Below, piece by piece: positions 32,257-45,300 of a stretch of 64,000 nucleotides of DNA (position 1 is the stretch's first letter; each line of letters opens with the position of its first letter). The stretch comes from Littorina saxatilis (lineage: Eukaryota > Mollusca > Gastropoda > Littorinimorpha > Littorinidae). The notes under the pieces are model-generated. The model ran no database searches and was not told the origin of the DNA. It saw nothing but the letters and a program-made list of their open reading frames with translations. The DNA lies in contig NC_090245.1 in assembly GCF_037325665.1 (NCBI RefSeq), positions 44,173,416 through 44,237,415 of the forward strand, in the 5' to 3' direction. A program made the translations under genes and the position numbers.

Positions 32257-33318
32257 TTAGTCATATTCATAGCAGCTGTTCTCGGTGAAGGATCGCTTGC
32301 TGCGAGTGAGAGGGGGCGTTTTAAAGGAAGACTCGATCCGTCGCCGTGACACCAGAGGGGAAGCTCGAGGGGTGGAGGGAGACCGGTGCAAGGAATCGCT
32401 TGACCGGCGACTCGAGGGCATGGGGGAAACGGGGGAGGAGGGGCGCTTGTAGAGCGAATCGCCCATTGCAGTGAACGCAGAAGGTTCATCCGTGGGCAGG
32501 ACAGGGTTCTTGCTTCCCCCGGAGTCTGACAGGGCTCTGAACGAGTGCTGCGTGTCGGTGGTGGCCCGCGGAAGCCTTGACGCTCGACTTGGGGAATCTG
32601 GGACGCTGGACATTGTTCGGTTCCCTGAGGACTCCGGGGACCCAGGGTAGGGCGGCAAGTCCTGCGACATCCCGGTCTTCAGCGACCGTTGCAGCTCCTG
32701 GTAAAAGGGGGAAGGTGTGACCATGACGCGACCGTACGGAGACTCCCGCAAACGGTACGGACTTTCCGGGTCGTACGACCTGTTAGAGGACAATCTGTAA
32801 GGGCTCTCAAGATCTCGAGGCAGCTGTGGACTTCGTGTTGGAGACTCTGGCGACAACCTGGAAGCACTTCCAGCACCTTCTTGACCAAAGTTCAAGCCTT
32901 TGTACGGCGAGACCGGCGAGCCTTTGAAGGAATTCACGTTGTGGACGCCTGGTGACATAGGGGGCTTGCCGAAGAAAGCCTCACCGTTGTTGCCCATGTG
33001 AAAGGAGCGGTGAGAGCTGCGCGGTGAGGACTGCACAGTGAGCGTCTCGGCCGACGTCTGGAAAGAGTTGGTGGCCTGGGTTGTTGGGGATGAGGGGACC
33101 TTGAACATGACGTCTCCGTTGCTCCTGAAGGAGTTGAGAGAGTCTCTGTGTGAAGCGTAGGGTGAACGTGACAGGGAGTTGTTTCGGTGCCAGTATGTGG
33201 ACTTGCTCAGCGCCTGTAGCATGGCCTTTGTGGCTGTGGAGGCACCGTCAATGTCCTCGTAGTCATGGAAACCAATGTAGTCCAGAGAGTTTCGTCTTAT
33301 GTGGTCAGTTGCAAGGGG
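32257..33318 (-). CDS. Receptor: cytoplasmic tail exon with repeated Ser-Pro motifs
   Basis: A single terminal exon of 353 codons ending in TAA. The tail is rich in Ser, Pro and Arg with more than fifteen Ser-Pro or Thr-Pro pairs, including a repeat LESPYR, PESPYR, RESPYG around its middle, SPVSPYKG, and near the C-terminus FKTPPLTRSKRSF followed by SCYEYD. These are candidate proline-directed kinase, 14-3-3 and SH3/WW ligand sites. No enzymatic domain. The coding strand is GC-rich compared with the surrounding AT-rich introns. Confidence 0.9.
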   Translation of the reverse strand, partial: PLATDHIRRNSLDYIGFHDYEDIDGASTATKAMLQALSKSTYWHRNNSLSRSPYASHRDSLNSFRSNGDVMFKVPSSPTTQATNSFQTSAETLTVQSSPRSSHRSFHMGNNGEAFFGKPPMSPGVHNVNSFKGSPVSPYKGLNFGQEGAGSASRLSPESPTRSPQLPRDLESPYRLSSNRSYDPESPYRLRESPYGRVMVTPSPFYQELQRSLKTGMSQDLPPYPGSPESSGNRTMSSVPDSPSRASRLPRATTDTQHSFRALSDSGGSKNPVLPTDEPSAFTAMGDSLYKRPSSPVSPMPSSRRSSDSLHRSPSTPRASPLVSRRRIESSFKTPPLTRSKRSFTENSCYEYD

Positions 33319-36300
33319 CTGCAAACAAACAATGTTTTTAATTCACTTTATCAAAATCAAACACCTTTTGTTATTACTGGTTGCAGAACAGTTTCATGTG
33401 CAAAAACAACTGCAGCAGTCTATAAATATTATTTTTGTCCTAAAAAGGCATAACTTTCACATAAGTTAACACACACAAAAACTAAGACACAGAGAAGAAA
33501 AAAGACTATATCCCACCCCTTCCCCACTCCAAAAAGTCCACCATCTGTATTACTATTACATATTTCTTGTAACCAAAGTGTTTTCTGAATCATACATTTT
33601 GTGGGATTTTGTTCTTATCATGAAGCCATATCAGTCAACAATTTTCACAGCCTAGCTATAACCCCCTCCACACACAAAAACTCCTCTAAACCCCCACTCC
33701 CCTACCCCTTCACTGGCCTTGCACCCACCTTTACCATGGGTGGACTAGCATAGACATTAGGCGACATGAGATGATGAGAATTACTGGCCATGATAGCAGG
33801 TATCACCCCCTCCATGAAAACCTCCACACACCCCCCCCCCCCTACCTGCCCACTCACTGGCCTTGCACCCACCTTCAGTGTTGTTCTGAGACAAAGAGGA
33901 CAATAGGTTACTTGGAGTTGGGCTGAAAATATGTATAGATCGAAATGTCCTGGCTACGAAAAACAAGTGCAGTCAGAAGAGCTCCTACATGTCTAAATTA
34001 TCGGACAGTCGACTATCCAGGGGTCAGAACAATGCATCAGATCAACAAAGTATGCATCAGTGACGAAAAACCGAGGCCTGAGAAGGAGACTGCACCTTTA
34101 GGTGGACTGGCGTCGACATTGGGCGACATGAGAATTGCTGGCTATGATAGCCATCTTTCAATCAACAAATATTTTTCACAACCTATCTTAAATCTTTCCC
34201 TCCTACTTAACCCAAGCAATCCATTCAAGGAAGAATGAGTTTCAAGGAAGCTGAAGCATTTTTGCCTTGTAAATATGAATGTAACCCCCTCTGGTGAAAG
34301 TTACATTGTGCATATATAAAGAAAAACACTATTTTGTCCCTCTCTTTTTTTTTTTTTACTTTCACAGAAATCCACGAAATCTAGGAGATTTGGATTGCCT
34401 GTTAACCCCTCCAACCCCCCTCCCCCTACCCCGCCCCCCCACCCCCCGCACAACCACCCACCACTAGCATTGCACCCACCTTTACAATGGGTGGACTGGC
34501 GTAGACGTTAGCTGACATGAGGCGGTGAGAGTTGCTGGCCATGATGGCCATGCGCTGCTTGGCTTGGCGCTGCTGTCGCTGGTACTGCAGGTACATGAAG
34601 ATGACCATGCACAGAAACACCACGCCGAACGTGCACGCCGTGATGATCAGAAACTTGGACATCTCGTCGATGGGGGGGAAGGTCACACCTGCACGAAGAG
34701 AAAGGGATGTAGTTTAGAGAGAGAGAGCAAAGGGGTGGGGCTGTGGGGGGCGCAGAAACAGAGAGAGATTAGTTGCTTATTATCGTCTCTTCAGCTGATA
34801 TTGCTATCCGAGACCGATGCAAGTTTGTTTCCTTTGTGTGAAAATGATGCACTAACTGAAACACCACACTAAAACCAAACTAAAGATTCATGGCTAAAGA
34901 CAGATTTACTTTGAACACAGCTTCTGATGACCAGGGCTCAGGTCTTTAATGGGGTTGGGGGAGGTCCATTTTACTTACACTCTTTGTCAGTGATAGCGCC
35001 CTCCTCCTTGGTGAAGCCATGACTACACTGGTGGCAGCTGAGCTGACTGGCTTCGTCCTGCCACAAACCTCGCGCACACAGGCGACACCGACCTGTCGTC
35101 ATGTTGTAGTAGGCACCGATTGGACATGGCACTGTTGTGACAGACATAAAATGTGCTATTCTGAGTGGAACATTCTCTGAACAAAAATGATGCAAACGAA
35201 CTGTCATATATAAACAAACATAAACTGAAGTACAGGTAGACAGATTTGTACATCTTAATGTTAATGCAAATAAGACATAGACATAGAAATTATTAGTTGT
35301 ACACAGCCAGTTGTATACAATTTTGCAGAGTGTTTATCAAAATAGGTAAAGGTATTGGTACTCCCATGACCATGTTTGGTCGTAGGAGAGCGAGATGTTA
35401 AGAGATCTCAATTTTTCTAAGGCCAGCTTTATGAGGGCAGTGCCAACTCCTCTCCCTGGCTGCCATCATCTACCCATTTTCAGTTGGGTGGACTGGAGAG
35501 CGCTCGGAAAAATCAGGAATGTATTCACCACAAGTGGGGGTCGAACACAGACCAGCGTGAGAGGCAAGCGCTCTATAACCACTATTTGCCACCCGTGCTT
35601 GCCAGTGTTTTAATCTGGACCCTGAAGATTCACAATCAAAAAACAAGAATGGTAGGTAATTGGAACGTTTATCATTGACAAAACAAAACGTTACATTTTT
35701 TTGAATTTTGGAATGTTGGCGAGCTATCTGTTTTTGGATATTTCTTTCGAATACATCACCTCAATTTAACTAATAGGAGTTACCTTACTTACGAGTGCTA
35801 GGCTGCGTTCTCAGTCTAGCACTCGTAAGTAAGGTAACTCCTATTAGTTAAATTGAGGTGAGTATTCTTAGAAATAGTCATTTTACTTGTAAAAAATACA
35901 TTTTTGCTCCTAAAGATTGCCTTTCAAACTAACCACAGCCGTCAGTGTAGATCATCTCGCCGGGCAGACAGGCCCTAAAGATTGCCTTTCAAACTAACCA
36001 CAGCCGTCAGTGTAGATCATCTCGCCGGGCAGACAGGCCCTAAAGATTGCCTTTCAAACTAACCACAGCCGTCAGTGTAGATCATCTCGCCGGGCAGACA
36101 GGCCCTAAAGATTGCCTTTCAAACTAACCACAGCCGTCAGTGTAGATCATCTCGCCGGGCAGACAGGCCCAGACAAGGGGGAAGGTGCGGACACTGCTGG
36201 CCTCGGGCTGGTAGTGCTGCTGCAGGGTCAGGGTGAAAGGTCGCGCCACCATCTTCATCAGCTTCAGCTTGATGTTCAGCACAATCTGCTTCACCTCGTC

Positions 36301-39300
36301 GGGCCTCAGCCCATCGCTGAAAAACAACCATCACGCTGGAAGTCAGCATTTGAAGGGTGTGTAATAAAGAAAAACACTATTTTGTCCCTCTCTTTTTTTT
36401 TTTTTACTTTCACAGAAAGGCTATGTTTTGTCTACATGTTATCTACATATGGAATGGACTGGAAAAAGTTGGAGTGGAGACAGCTATTGCAGCGCTCATT
36501 GGTGCAGTGCCCCTACGACCCCGGCAGGTTATGAGATCAGTAAGCAGTAATTAGGTAAGTATCTACTTGGTCTACGAATTAAACAACACCACCCTGTACC
36601 TTGACGTTTGTTGTTCTTCAGATGTAATGAACGTTTTAGCTCAAAGTGTGAAAGTGTTCAATGTCATTTCTCACAAAACCTCATGTCTGTAACTCAGTGC
36701 TAAATGAATCTAGGTATATCATAAAGGGTATGAAGTTTTAAGAGAGCAGAACCAATTTTCTTCAAATTTTATCAGTAGGACAAACAATACACGTCCTACA
36801 GTTAACATGAAAATTGCATAACACAGACAAATTTTAACACTTAATTTCCGAAAATAACAAACTTGTGTTAATTAAGATGTTTCATGTTTTGTTAATCTTT
36901 TATACATAGATGTATCTTTTAAACAAAAAGAGGACGCAACAGGAAAGCAGGTTTGGTACCTTCTTCATCAATATTTCGACAGCAATCAACTGCCTTCTTC
37001 AGGATGGTATGATACGAAAGTAACTGAACTATACACAGAGTGTTTCACCCTACCTGCTCTGAATCGTAACGTTCCAGTGCATGTCAAAGGTGTCAGGCAC
37101 GCCTCGCCGTCGCTTGGGTGGGGGAGGCCCGCAGTGAATGGTGATGTTTCCATGGGAACACTCGGCCCACTCGCACAAGATTTTGTTGTCCAACGTGTCC
37201 AGAATCTGTGCCCGTAACTCTTTCTTGAGGTTGTCGTCGTCCGGATGACAGGGTCCCTGAAAACTCAGGCTCATCTCCTGTTGTGCGATGGTGGGGCTCT
37301 TCTTGACTGTCAAAAGGGGGAGAGAATAATAAATCATGTTGCGTGAAAGCATATCAAAACGTTAGTCAATCTGTCAGGCTGAAACTAACCCATCAACACT
37401 GAAAAATCGATCAATCTAAAACTAGCCAAGCCCATCAACACTTAAAAACCTGGATCAGTCATCAAAATTAGTGATCTCAGCTTAACTAGTCGAAACCCCT
37501 AAGACTGAGATGAGTGGCGCTAGTATATATACTGACGTCCAAAAGAAACGCGAAAAACAGTGTCTAGTGTCATTTATTGCCTAATAAAAAAAATCATACA
37601 CAAATTCAAATTTCATTATTAATGTCCAATTTTTGGTTGAGTAGAACACTGACTTATGGTCCATAACACAGTAAGGTTGCGGAGACGATGCGTTATTAGC
37701 GCTTAACAGAACAGTCAATAGCATGTGTGGCCCCCATTAGCATCGATGACGGCCTGGCATCGGCGGTGCATTGAGCGGACCAACGTGTTGCTGGCTTGCC
37801 TGGGAATGTTGGTCCAGGCCTGCCGGACGGCCCGATCAAGATCAGTGACAGTTGTGGGCCTTGGGACCACCCTGTTGAGCTGTGTCTGGAGCAAGTCCCA
37901 AAATTGCTCAATAGGGTTTATGTCAGGAGATAATGCTGGCCAAGGCATCACCTGGATGCCTGAGCGGTGCAGGAGATCCTGAGCGGCCCTGGCGGTGTGG
38001 GGGCGTGCGTTGTCGTGCTGGAAAACCCAGTTTCCGTGGGCTTGAAAAAAGGGCAGCACATGAGGGTGCAGCACCTGGTCCATATAGCGCTGCGCTGTTA
38101 CGCCGTTGCCGGGTCCAGGACCCAGGCCTTGGAAGATGACGGGACCTAGCACCTGGTTGTGGCCGATGGCACCCCACAACATGAGGCTGGGCCCACCCCA
38201 GGCGTTGTTCTCCACGACACAGTTGTCAGCATAGCGGCAACCACTTCTTCTCCATACCCGAACATGCCCGTCGGCATGGTCAATGCAGAAACGGCTTTCA
38301 TCGCTGAAAAGCATGTTCTGCCAGCGAACATTGTTCCAATTGAGGTGGCCCTGCGCCCAATGCAGGCGTGCCTGTCAATGGCGCACAGTGAGGACGGGTC
38401 CCCTGGCTGGACAGCAGTTCCTCAGCCCCCTGAAGCCCAGTTGCCGGCTGGCCGTTTGCCTAGAAATAGGTGCCTGGTGTGTCCCTATAACAGTTTTTGC
38501 TGTTTCTGCGGCTGTTCTGAAGGGATGTGCAACATGGCTGGGGAAAATGTGCCGATCTTGCCTTGGCGTCGTCACTCGGGGTCTGCTGCTTTGCTTGGCA
38601 TCAGCAGTAGAGCCAGTTATCACAAACCGCTGCAGGAGACGATAAATGGTGGATATGTGACATTGGAAAGTCGCAGCCATGGCTTCCGGCGTGTCCCCAG
38701 CCTCCAGACGTCCAATGGCTCTCTCGCGTTCAGCAGAAGTGAGTCTTGGCATGGTGATAGCGTCGAATGAGGGACTGATGAAACCTGTAACTTTGTGCCA
38801 TTTTTATCCTCTAGTGACAGTGAACACCACTCACTGATCAGCTTTTGTGCTTTTCTTGCACTGCAGCTGAACTGCACAAGAAAAATGTCTCAGCTAACTC
38901 GGGCTTTACGTGGATTGCAAGTGCGCTGATGCGGTAAAATTCACAATACACCTTCCTCAGACATCGGTCTTGAAATACTGGCTGCCAAAAATCACACAAC
39001 TTTTGTTAATCCAGAAAAAAATTATTTGTAAAATAAATAATATTTTTCGCGTTTCTTTTGGACGTCAGTATATTATGCAAAGCATGCAAACATAGGACTA
39101 ATTTTCTTTCATTTTGAGCACATTTTCAGAGTAAAAATAACTTATCTATATATTTTTGGATTCAGGAATTGATCAAGAATACAATGCAATTATTTTTTCA
39201 TGTGTTACTAAAATTTAAAATTCAATTACATTCTAAAGAAATTTAAGGAACAAAGTTATAAAATAATTGCAAATGAAATGCAATTCCATAGTCAGGACAG

Positions 39301-42300
39301 GGTCAAAGATTGTTTGACCAAAATTTCAAACAATTTGATTGAAAAATGATGTTCCACAGTGCAGCCTGAACTTTTTTTAAGAGCCGGAACTTGTCATCAA
39401 AGACCCCCCCCCCCCCCCTCCCCCACCTGTTCAAGTCACACATCTGAGAACATCGGGTCTTTTAAAGGGGTTAAATTTACAGAGCAGGTCTTAAAAGGGG
39501 GGTTCCACTGTATGTAGTAAGATAACTCACACAAGCAAGCTTCCTGTTTCTTCATCAGATTGGAGAGTTTGATAAAGTCTTCGCCACGTTCGCGGCAGTC
39601 GAAAGGGCGAGAGAAAATGCTGACGGGATTTACGACAAAGCCTGCCTCACACTGAATCAGGCACAGCTCTCTCATTTCCGAGTCCTTTCGACACACCACT
39701 GCGCCGTGCTTGAACGAAGGTAGGTTGCATCGTTTTTCTGTGAGAATGAAAAGCGAAGAGTTTATTCCTCTTCAAATTTAGAGCTTTTTAAAAAAAAAAA
39801 AATTTTAAGTGAAGACAATACTTTTTTTGTAATAACTGGAATATAAATTGCATTTGATTTTCTTCCAAAGACACAATTCTGCTAACTTATCTAAGTACCG
39901 TAAAAGTCGACCTATAAGACGCACCTGGGTATAAGCCGCAACCCCCGATTTTTAAAAAAAATTCAGAAAAATCCATACACAAGCCGCTCCGGCATACAAG
40001 CCGCGCCTAGAAGCAAAGTTCAAGTCAAGAAACATCGAAAGTCAACGAAAAAAACACACACACACACAAAAACGAACCGGCTAACTTGTCAGTTTTGCAC
40101 TTTACTTTCAGCATCAGATGTTGAGTGATTCACAGAACTCTGGACTATCAAACTGTCCTCTCGTCCTGCACACAGCACCTGTAGTTAGTTCTGTAAATCA
40201 CTCAACATCTGATGCTGAAAATCCGCTGAAGTCGGACTCCTCAGTGTCGGAGATGAACAAGTTCAGAATGGCTTCTGGCACAGAGTCACCGGAAGTGTCA
40301 CTCTCGGCCTCACTGTCAGTGGCTGTCGTGTTGTCTGTCGCGTCGTCTGCTCCAGTGATGATCTCAGCCTTTCTGAAGCCGTTGATGATCGTTGACTTTT
40401 TGACGGCATCCCAAGCTTTCAGGACCCACTGGCACACATCTGCAAAGGTTGCTCTACGCATGCGGCCAGTCTTTGTGAATGATTTCTCGCCATCCACCAT
40501 CCACCTCTCCCACTCATCCCTCATCACCACTTTGAAGGGCCGGTTCACACTGATATCGAGGGGTTGCAGGTACTTTGTTGTGCCACCCGGGATGATAGCG
40601 ATGATGGAGTTGGTGGCAGTGACTGACTTTTTGACCTTCTCAGTGATGTGTGCACGCATGCTGTCCATGACTAACAGAGCTTTAGTGCGACGGAAGAAAC
40701 CCCCTGGCCTTTTCCCATAGCATTCTGTCAGCCAGGTGTCCATCATCTTCTCATCCATCCACCCCTTCTTGTTAACCTGCACGACGATCCCCCTCGGAAA
40801 CTTTTCTTTCGGCATTGTGATTCGCTTGAAAATCACCATCGGCGGAAGCTTTTCACCCGAAGCCGTGCACGACAAAACACAGGTGAAGTGTGTTTTTTCA
40901 TGTCCCGTTGTTTTCAGTGCCACAGAAGACTCGCCCTTTTTGTTTACTGTGCGTGTCAATGGAAGGTCAAAGGTCAACGGAACCTCATCCATATTTATGA
41001 TGTTCTGTGGGCCAATCAGATTCTCAGCTACCTGCTCTTGTGCGTAGTTTCGAAATGACATCATTTTCTCCTGGAAGTCTGGCGGCAGCTGTTGGCACAA
41101 AGTTGTACGTGCACGCAGTGACAGACCTTTGCGCCTCAAAAATCGGCAACACCAAGATTGACCGCCTTTGAAGTCGTCTATCTTCAGACGTGTTGCAATG
41201 GTGCGTGCTTTCAGACGAAGCTGAACAGTTGAAACACCGCGACCATCCGCACGTTGTGTGTTGACCCAGTCCTCCATTTCGTTTTCTAATTGTGGCCAGC
41301 GTGCCTTGCAACCACGGAATGCTTTTGTGGATTTCTTGCATTTCACAAGTTCGCCTCGTTGCTTTCGCCAACGCCTAATCATGCTTTCATTGACGCCGAT
41401 TTGTTGAGCAGCAGCGCGATTGCCTTTTTCAACAGCCAAGTCTATGGCAGCAAGTTTGTAGGCTGCATCATAGGCCTGCCTCCGTGTTTTCGGCATCGTG
41501 GTCAGTTGTACGTTGCTTTGTTTTAGGAGATGTGCGTGTTGCTGTTCTCTGTAGTAGCAATGCGAAGTGATCGATCAAAACCGGTGTATGCCAACCCATT
41601 ACTGTGTGAGTTATTGTCATGCTTCAAACTTCCGAAAAGAAGGTGAGTGAGTGAATTGAGGTAAACACAGCTGATTCAAGGCCATTACACAGCGGCGATC
41701 CAACTTCCGGAAACTAGGTCACTGAGCGAAGTCGGATACACGCCACTGATTCAGAAAAAGTCATTCATAAGCCGCACCGCCTTATAAGCCGCAGGGGTCC
41801 ATTTAGGAAAAAAAAGTCGCGGCTTATAGGTCGACTTTTACGGTAATTAATTATCTTTTTTTTTAGATCTCTCAGTATGTTAGTGCCTGCAAGCTTGCGT
41901 GCGTGTGTGTCTGTCTGTCTGTCTGTTTGTGAATGTATTTGTATGCAATGTGAATACAATAAAGAAAAAGTACCCAAATGGAATTTCCTCCATATTTTCC
42001 AAACTTCTTCTTCATTTTTCTTCTTCAGCGTTCCAGAATTTTTCTGGTTACGTGTGAGCTCGTTTGCCCATTTGGGTTCCCAAACCTCTAAATTGCTTAT
42101 GGCTACACATCAATTCAGCCAACAGCTTTCATTCAGCCAAACTCACCTAAAATACATTGATGGAAAATGAACACAGCTTAAATTATTCACCTAAATTAAC
42201 TCACCTAAAATAACATTAATGGAAAATCGACATTCCGCAGTATTCCCCGATTCATCGGCGGCTGTGTAGTTGACTGTAGTGATGCCGACGCTGAATGCAG

Positions 42301-45300
42301 AGTTGGGTTCATGGCTCCCTATCACCATGACACTGCCAGAATTGTCCTGAGCAGCCGGTTTGGGCCAGAACACACTTTCTGACGGCATCGCTGTTTTCTT
42401 GGTCACGTTACCCGGGCAGGAGATAAACACTGGGCGGATCGCGTCTGAAATGAAACAAAAACTCATGTAAATGATGCGCTTTCTCTTCTGTTTCTGCATT
42501 ATAACCATCGCCAAGCTACACTGTCACTGATAAGGTTGTTGAAATGATGTAGACTGCAACAGACGATGTTTGGAAATCTTTGTTTGTATGGGTTGCTCTG
42601 AAGAGCTTCGCTCAGAAAAAAAGGGGGCTCTTACTCTGCCACATTTCCTTTTTTTCATTTATGCCTTTGACCCCGTCCGGGGCATAGGCCGCCAACAAGA
42701 GCTCGCCAGGCACTCCGATCCTGGGCCAATCTCTCCACCACTTAAAATTCCTGACCGAGTTAGTTTTTAACATCATCTCTTTCAGAAGCTGCCCCAGACT
42801 CAGCATCTTTTTCAACACAGATGAGACAAACACGCCGACGACTGACCATCCAGTCCCGGGGCCCTGGTAGCTCAGGTTGAAGAGATTTGGACTTGTGATC
42901 CTAGGCTCACGGGTTCGAATCCAGGCCGGGAATGACACGGGTAAACTGTATGGGCAGACTCAGAGACGGTATGCAAGTCCCACCCCCGTATTACCACAGC
43001 GACACGTAAAATACCTCAGTCATTTTGCCATTAGTGCTGGTGGCTTACTGTTACACCTAATCATGCATTTGTATGCTGCTACCTCATCTAAAGTGGGGGT
43101 AACACCCAGGAACATGCCCCTAATGGCTTTGCCTTGAGGGCGCAAAACTTAAATTTCTCTTGCTTCCATCCATGCAGTCCCCTGGAAATTAAGACTCACC
43201 TATGAGGGTCACCTGGAACTGACAGGTAGCTCTCTGCTTGGAGTCGTCGAAGGCGTTGAGGATGACCGTCTGCTGGGCCCCCTTGCTCCATTCCAGACTC
43301 AGGCGGTTGCCGTCAACGTCCGTGGTGGAGATGAGGGGGAGGTCACTGCCGTAAGCATCTCTTGCCGTTTGAACGTCCAGGTAGGCCCGACCGTTTGCAT
43401 CGGGGGCGAGGAACGCCTCTCTGGACTGGGGGCAGGCCTTGAAATAGGGTTTACGTGCTGAAAAACACAGACACCAGTGATCACTCTGTCTATACAGCTA
43501 TGCAAACCCCTTTTACCCCCAGAGCACCCAATACGGCCCGCTTGAGCTCCCATATAATGCTGCATCGCTCACAAGAAATAACGGTTTTAGGTGTGATGAA
43601 AAAAAGAACAGGGCCTGAGTACGGTGATAAATACAAGACTTATTTTACAACCATTTGAAAAATACATACATCCCCCGTGGCTGCCCGCATAACGAAATCG
43701 TTTTTCTCGTGTTTTGAACTTGCCAGTGTTACAGCACAGAGCAGAGTCCGTCCCGCACTTTGCTTTGTGTACATCACGTGGTCACCCAAACACCCGCACA
43801 ACACAACATTTTCATGAGAAAAACACGTTTATTTGTTTGCTTTGTCTGTATTACACATTTCTATTTACATTTACCACTGACACACCAAATTGTATACTTT
43901 AGTTTGCAAGTGAATCGTTATCATACAAAATAACGTTATCACGAGACGAACAGAGATCTCAGAGATCGTCTGCTTCTCAACTGTTTCGCGCAAATCATGT
44001 AATATCTATTTTTGCGGAAACCTCTCGAAGAAATGCAATCTCAGCGGCTTCCACCTGCAACATTGTCGTGCTTATTTGGAATGTGACGTCCTGTACTTCG
44101 TCAGTCACACCTATCTCGAAAACTAAGCGTCGCACAGAACCAGCGCCCTTCCATTAATATGCAGATCGATGAAGTAGCCACAATGTACACAATGCTACCT
44201 GTGGTGCATATCTGTTTCCAGTTCTACTAGCTCCCTGCCACGTTTGAGCATTCATCATTTAGGAAAACTTGCAGAAGTTTCTTTGCTACGATTTTTTAAA
44301 GTTTAGAATTGACGGAGTTACTTTCCATGCCATGGGGGTAAATGGGTAAAGGCAGAGCTGCAAAGGGCACATTATCACTTGTTTTTGAGGAAAAAGTTAA
44401 TATAGTACTGCCCTTCAAACTAAGTTAAAGAATCATTTGTCAAGGGTATAACTATTACAAGAGCACCAAATTTGAGCTTACTTCTATGCTTTCTACTTAC
44501 TAACTTCAACCAAATACTTTTTATGCACATGACATATACATGCAGAGAGATTTATGTTTTTATGCACACACACACATACATACAGGCAGAGAGAATTGTG
44601 TTTTTAAGCACTCATACACGCACATAGATACACACAGACACGCACAGAGATTTGTGTTCTTTAATGCACGCACATATACACGCACAGAGACCAAGCCTTA
44701 CCAACAGTGTCTCCAGGTGAAACAGGGCCCTCTATTCCACTGTCCGTGACACCGCCCTCTGCTCCTGAATCAGGTTGGCCCTCAATGATGTGACCAGCTG
44801 GTTTTACTGAAACATTCGGCAAACAGTATCATGAATCCAGAGATACATCTGGTACAGTGGAACCCCCTCTCAAGACCTAAACAAATCTGAGAAAATCAGG
44901 TCTTGAAAAAGAGGGAGTCTTAAAATGGAGATAAGTTTACAGAGGTTATATGATCAGAACGTCTGAAAAATCAAGGGATACCTAATAAAGAAGGCTCTCA
45001 GATTGCTTCCAAGTTTTACCTTAAGATTCTGCATTACAATAAATGTTCCCGCGCAGGAAGACTGCCATCCGTTTGCAAAACAGGTAAAGGAAGAGCACTC
45101 CTTGTGAGGGTTGTTGGTTAACTTCCACCAAGTTACTTCCCTTGTTTGTGTAAGTAAAGCAGTTTCTAGGTCGCCGTGATGGCATCTAGATTAAAGCCCG
45201 CTACTAACTACAGCCGAACCAAGCCGAACTAGGTCGCCGAACGTTCGGTGAACGTTACACCGTGCCTGGTTCGGTGTACTAACTAGCGGCGAAATGTATC

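Noticed and set aside
35909-36168. CRISPR-like regular array
   Set aside because: Units are contiguous tandem copies of an exon end without variable spacers, in an animal genome.
38159-38770. Plus-strand frame of 203 codons
   Set aside because: Antisense to the Tc1-like transposase, whose motifs are clear on the minus strand.
40118-41047. Plus-strand frames of 200 and 103 codons
   Set aside because: Mirror frames of the pogo transposase gene.
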